In this document: positions 62,101 to 64,000 of the stretch, in pieces | Position numbering within the stretch: position 1 is the first letter of the stretch | How the letters are laid out: each line of letters opens with the position of its first letter | From: Crotophaga sulcirostris | Taxonomy: Eukaryota > Chordata > Aves > Cuculiformes > Crotophagidae | DNA: 64,000 bases | Assembly: GCA_013397455.1 (NCBI GenBank) | Contig: VYZB01000015.1 | Span: 2,108,267-2,172,266 of the forward strand | Direction of reading: 5' to 3' | Notes under the pieces: model-generated | Seen by the model: the letters and a program-made list of their open reading frames with translations, nothing else | What the model was told of the DNA's origin: nothing | The model's database searches: none | Translations under genes and position numbers: made by a program

Positions 62101-64000
62101 GGAGAAAGTCAAGCCTGACATATGAATCCCTTATTCAATTATTTTTATTCCTGCTCTTGGCTTATGGCAATTCAAAACAACAAAAAAAAAAGTGGTTTGA
62201 TATGAATACTTCATTATCGATAAAAGAAAAAACAGGCAGAATTTTCATTTTAAATTATGTTTTATTAAGTAAGGCCAGCCTGATCCTTGCAGTCTGACTC
62301 CTCATATGGGCATGATGAGGAGCAACAGAGCTAAGTACGCAATACTTGTTCCCTGGGATTACTAATGGAAAAGGAAGTACTCCGAGAGAAAAACAAAATC
62401 AAGCCAACAGGAGGGCCAGTGTTCAGGAGCCATATATGCTCTCTGCTTCCTACAATCGTCTGTTGAACAAATTTCAAATTTGCATAAATACAAGGAGAAA
62501 CTATATAAAGCCCTGGTGCTCCTAATCCCAAATGTACTATTCTTCTCTTGAACTCTGAGTCTTTGTCATTTCTATTATATTACACTTATTCTCTTTTACA
62601 GGCAACTAGCTCCCTTTCAGTGAGCTAGGTTGAGTAATTAGCAGTACTGTCAAATTGATGTCTGCTAGGGGCTTTAATTATCATAAAGGAGGCTTAGTTT
62701 CTTCAGCAGGCAAACAGGTGTGGGACACACTGCTGTGATCCAAGTCTTCTAATAGTTCATTATCAGGTTCATATTACAGAAAGGAAAATGCTTCTAAACT
62801 TGATATCTCAACTGATTTCTGAGGCATTGATTTCTAATATTTTTATAGCATCACAGTCCCTCTAGAGCTGAATGAATGTGGTCAAAACACTGCATTAATG
62901 TGCCTTTTTACCTGTTTTCTGAAAGATTGAGTCTACATTAGGTAGCTACTTCCAGGGCCAGACAGATCTTTAGCCAACTAGTTGTCATCAAACCACTAGA
63001 AGACGTACCAGAGACTAGAATTACTGTAGCTTCTCCATCTCTCCTACCAGCATCATTCAGCACCACATGTGTCTGACAACCCCATTCACAGCACGTCTGG
63101 CTCAATCCCCAAATCAGACAGTTTTTCTTAATTAATTAATGCCTGTTCACAATATGTTTTCTACTATGCTGGTCTCGTCTCTCATTAGCAGAAGGGGTTT
63201 GGATCCAGACAAGCATGTTTTACTTTAGTCTGTTACATTTGCAAACAGGATTCATTATTAGAAATAGTTTTGCAGAACATTATCCATGTGGAAGATTGTA
63301 TTTCACAGCAGTAGCCAAACTCTTAGTGCCACGCATTTACAGTTCTGCAGCACTGTCAGATGGAGGTAAAATATTTAAAGGTGATTAAGAGTATATATAC
63401 ATGATTACATTAAGACACTTAACATGTTCCTGCTGATCAGCTGATCCCTGATCCATAAATGACTATGTACATGTTCTTAGTTGTCAAAGTAAAACACATT
63501 ATTTCAACACACACTAATTTTACTAGGTAAGATACTTTTTAAAATGTATGAAGTACCCAAAACTAATCCAGTCTTTTGCAAGTGGAAATATCCCAAACCA
63601 AAGCAATAATATACTACTTCTAATTTACTACCTACAGCACGTCAGCTAGTTCTTTCCCAGTTTAATTTAAAGATTTCCAGCCTCTAAGTTCGTCATAGAC
63701 AGCAGATATTACACAGAAAGTGTTTTAGAGAATTCCCAGAAACAGATTGAAAGGGATGGCCCAATCTAGGATTTGGATTGGTTTTCAGAGGATTGGGTTT
63801 CAGACTGCAAACCTTCAGTACTGGACTATATCTTTGTCACAAAGCTGGAGCTGAAGAATACAAAAGGTCCTATAGCCATACAGAATTTGGTGGTTCCTGC
63901 TCTCCTGCTAATGGTAGTCTCCCTTGCTGTGAACTTTAAATCTTTCTAATTAGATAAATGTTTCTGGAAAAAAATCTGTGAGGTGGAACTACAATGTAAT
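59124..64000. other. AT-rich unique sequence, no gene recognised
   Basis: No recognised gene or interspersed repeat. A GTTT microsatellite lies at about 61709-61733. T runs occur at 59829-59840 and 60463-60477. A block at about 62615-62720, with ttgagtaattagcag and gggctttaattatcataaag, has the look of a homeodomain-site-rich conserved element, but no comparison is available here. Confidence 0.5.

Noticed and set aside
1..64000. CRISPR arrays, tRNA or rRNA genes, bacterial-type operons, phage genes
   Set aside because: No regularly spaced direct repeats, cloverleaf-like segments or dense tandem coding were seen. The repeats present are avian retrotransposons.

Overview
The window looks like a gene-poor, AT-rich stretch of a bird nuclear genome, either an intergenic desert or the inside of a very large intron. 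The main evidence is the repeat content. There are several copies of the chicken-repeat-1 (CR1) LINE with the avian 3' octamer tail (ATTCTGTG-like), and one solo endogenous-retrovirus LTR of a type I recognise as common in birds. No bacterial, phage or organellar organisation is present: there are no operons, no ribosome-binding-site-led frames and no dense coding. I recognise no host protein-coding exon, rRNA, tRNA or CRISPR array. Nearly all short open frames are chance frames in AT-rich DNA or the antisense of transposon sequence.

Layout: 1-7.1 kb is unique-looking AT-rich DNA with one 27-bp tandem duplication. At 7.15-7.92 kb an AT microsatellite is followed by two CR1 copies in opposite orientations, with their 3' ends facing outward. 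At 10.16-10.60 kb a small piece of CR1 reverse transcriptase (plus strand) abuts a decayed minus-strand fragment resembling the reverse transcriptase of a different non-LTR clade, possibly RTE-like. An old CR1 3' end lies near 12.3 kb. At 21.5-23.5 kb is the largest element: a minus-strand CR1 that keeps 5' ORF1 parts (zinc-finger-like and coiled-coil region, start of the SGNH esterase domain) fused by an internal deletion to the ORF2 reverse transcriptase C-terminus and the 3' end.

23.5-34.5 kb is unremarkable AT-rich DNA. At 34.56-34.67 kb a 112-nt pure pyrimidine tract precedes a locally GC-richer 1.2-kb zone holding a minus-strand CR1 (35.05-35.47 kb) with a still-open C-terminal frame. 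A short plus-strand CR1 tail lies at 38.3 kb. At 41.16 kb there is a truncated mariner-like 5' terminus next to a TA dinucleotide. At 45.44-45.89 kb a minus-strand solo LTR has lost the part of U3 that normally carries the TATA box. A fragment resembling an old amniote repeat lies near 48.7 kb. 48.8-64 kb is mostly unique AT-rich DNA with a CpG-dense segment at 57.5 kb and minor simple repeats.

The identified pieces are independent transposon relics of different ages and do not form a pathway. I found no convincing previously undescribed system. The best leads are the non-CR1 reverse-transcriptase fragment, the mariner terminus, the ORF1-containing CR1, and a few candidate conserved or exon-like segments that need cross-species comparison.
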